Of a stretch of 12,360 nt of DNA, positions 11,404 to 12,360 are shown one piece after another (the stretch's first letter is position 1; every line of letters starts with the position of its first letter). This DNA is from Baffinella frigidus (taxonomy: Eukaryota > Cryptophyceae > Cryptomonadales > Baffinellaceae), in contig MU646784.1 of the NCBI GenBank assembly GCA_026770585.1, positions 336,927 through 349,286 on the forward strand, read 5' to 3'. The position numbers were made by a program, and so were the translations under genes. The notes under the pieces were generated by a model. It had not been told where the DNA came from. It searched no databases and worked only from the letters and a program-made list of their open reading frames with translations.

Positions 11404-12360
11404 TCACGCTGCGAGGAACGGCGCCTGCAAAAACAACACCTCGCCTCCCTTGCACCCCACGCAGATGGTCGCGCCGTGGCACCGCACTAATTCGATGCCC
11501 GTGGCGTGGAAGCACGCCACGGGCGCGGCGGCGTCCTTCTGCTCGCCCCCGCTGGGCGGCAGCGCGGTGATGAGCAGCATGTCCCCCTCGGTCGTCAGGA
11601 CGTGTCGGTTGGTCTCATGTCGGTTGGTCTCATGTACGCCCTCGGCGAAGACAAAGTGCCCGAAACCGACCTGGCGCACCTGCGTGCCGGACGCGACGTC
11701 CCAGAAGCGCACCTGCGCAACCCACCCAAGTTTTCATCCTTCACACTCTGGTCCCGAGGTGGGCCTGCAAAAAGGCCGAAAATCCCAAAACCATTTCCCA
11801 AAACCTAAAGCATCAGGGAGGGCGTCCGGGGTCCGAGAAGGGGTCCTGCGCGGCAAGGCCTGGGGCTGCCACGTGCGGTGTGACCCAAGGCCACAGAGTG
11901 TTCCCTTGAGAGAAGGCCTTGCTCCACGCGCCCTGCTCCAACAGCAGGGGCAGCACCCGCTGCAGCGTGTCCTCGCCACTTGAGGGATACAATTGGTGCC
12001 ATACCAGGGACAGATACGCACATGCCGCCTGGACCCTCCCTCGTCCAAGGCCCACGCACCGTGCCGTCGATGCTCCCGCTGATGGCCTGCGCGCCGTCGT
12101 CGCTGAACTCCACTTGGTCGACACGCTCCGAGTGCCCCGTCAGGGTCCACATCTGCCAGCGCGCCCCCGCCTCAGACCACCTCCGACACAACTCCCGCGG
12201 CAAACTCCGGTGGTGGGAACCAAGTAGAACACTCAAATACCGAGTACACCATGCCCGAGTGCCCCGTCACCGGGCACTCCGGGTGCACGACGACGCTTGT
12301 CCATCCTTGTTCGTGGTGCAGATGCAGCCGTCCTTGCTGTTGTCACAATTTGATGTCCAA
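11404..12360 (-). CDS. WD40-repeat protein, 3' part, at least two exons; 5' side unresolved
   Basis: WD40 proteins form beta-propellers that act as protein-interaction platforms. The minus-strand exon 12060-12152 encodes TLTGHSERVDQVEFSDDGAQ and ISGSIDGT. Joining it to 11712 across a GT-AG intron restores SGSIDGTVRFWDVASG, a textbook GH...WD repeat. The last exon (11712-11404) ends with VACFHA, RCHGATICVGCKGGEV and LQAPFLAA then TGA, a tail I associate from memory with cryptophyte WD40 proteins. Upstream, 12241-12275 encodes CPVTGHSGMVYS, the start of another repeat, followed by a possible donor GTATTTGAG, but no exon supplies the 25-30 residues needed to complete that blade. The stretch reading NCDNSKDGCICTTNKDGQ (about 12347-12294) is one frame off from it. 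The gene is therefore partial at the window edge and may be broken. A 15-bp tandem duplication in the last exon doubles HETNR. Confidence 0.65.
11607..11636. repeat. 15-bp in-frame tandem duplication inside the WD40 exon
   Basis: TCGGTTGGTCTCATG occurs twice in tandem, giving HETNRHETNR in the protein. It keeps the frame and lies between the last WD motif and the conserved C-terminal tail, where extra residues are likely tolerated. Confidence 0.7.
11713..12059 (-). other. Spliceosomal intron of the WD40 gene, 347 bp
   Basis: Minus-strand donor GTGCGTGGG at 12059 and acceptor TTGCGCAG ending at 11713. Removing it restores both the reading frame and the WD40 signature across the junction (DGT/VRFWD). 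A pyrimidine-rich TTTTTGCAG at about 11770 is an alternative acceptor but would not restore the frame. The 5' two-thirds of the intron is GC-rich and open in another frame (LPLLLEQGAWSKAFSQ), which is odd for an intron. Confidence 0.65.

Noticed and set aside
11228-11983. 251-codon plus-strand frame, one of the longest in the window
   Set aside because: It is antisense to the WD40 last exon and intron, where the minus strand shows a real domain and a splice junction.

Overview
This window looks like nuclear DNA from a microbial eukaryote. It is mostly non-coding, GC-rich, full of short hairpin-type mobile elements, and carries degenerate arrays of the plant/algal-type telomere unit TTTAGGG. 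The only confidently recognised gene is a WD40-repeat gene with a GT-AG intron. Its C-terminal tail (VACFHA...RCHGATICVGC...LQAPFLAA) resembles, from memory only, WD40 proteins common in cryptophyte algae. I would guess a cryptophyte or similar alga, at about 0.5 confidence, and could not check this.

Layout. Positions 1-1120 hold pieces of two dispersed repeat families: family A (hairpin elements whose ends begin TACAGGGGTACCTCGCTC) and family K (CCTTTAGGTCC...CTCCCAACATAGGCGG). The core, about 1120-8726, is a large imperfect palindrome. Each arm reads inward as telomere-like array, hairpin element, CT/GA-rich stretch, then a short gene fragment. The left arm is about 1521-2945 and the right arm about 7500-8712 in reverse. 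The right arm keeps an intact 120-codon reading frame (7230-7592), while the left arm keeps only a broken remnant. The asymmetric centre (about 2950-7430) holds long polypurine tracts, a 43-bp tandem array, two family A elements, a possible orphan exon, three copies of a 46-bp repeat that each contain a perfect heat-shock-element motif, and several perfect hairpins.

From 8727 to 10815 there is another cluster of hairpin elements: a 144-bp miniature element, complete and half copies of family A, and a 17-bp perfect hairpin. From 10950 rightward both likely genes are on the minus strand: a weakly supported membrane-protein exon, and the 3' end of the WD40 gene, which runs off the right edge and looks disrupted at its 5' side.

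Nothing suggests an operon or a bacterial system. The main interest is structural: an inverted duplication carrying telomere-type arrays that face each other, and repeat families whose chance reading frames could pass for proteins.
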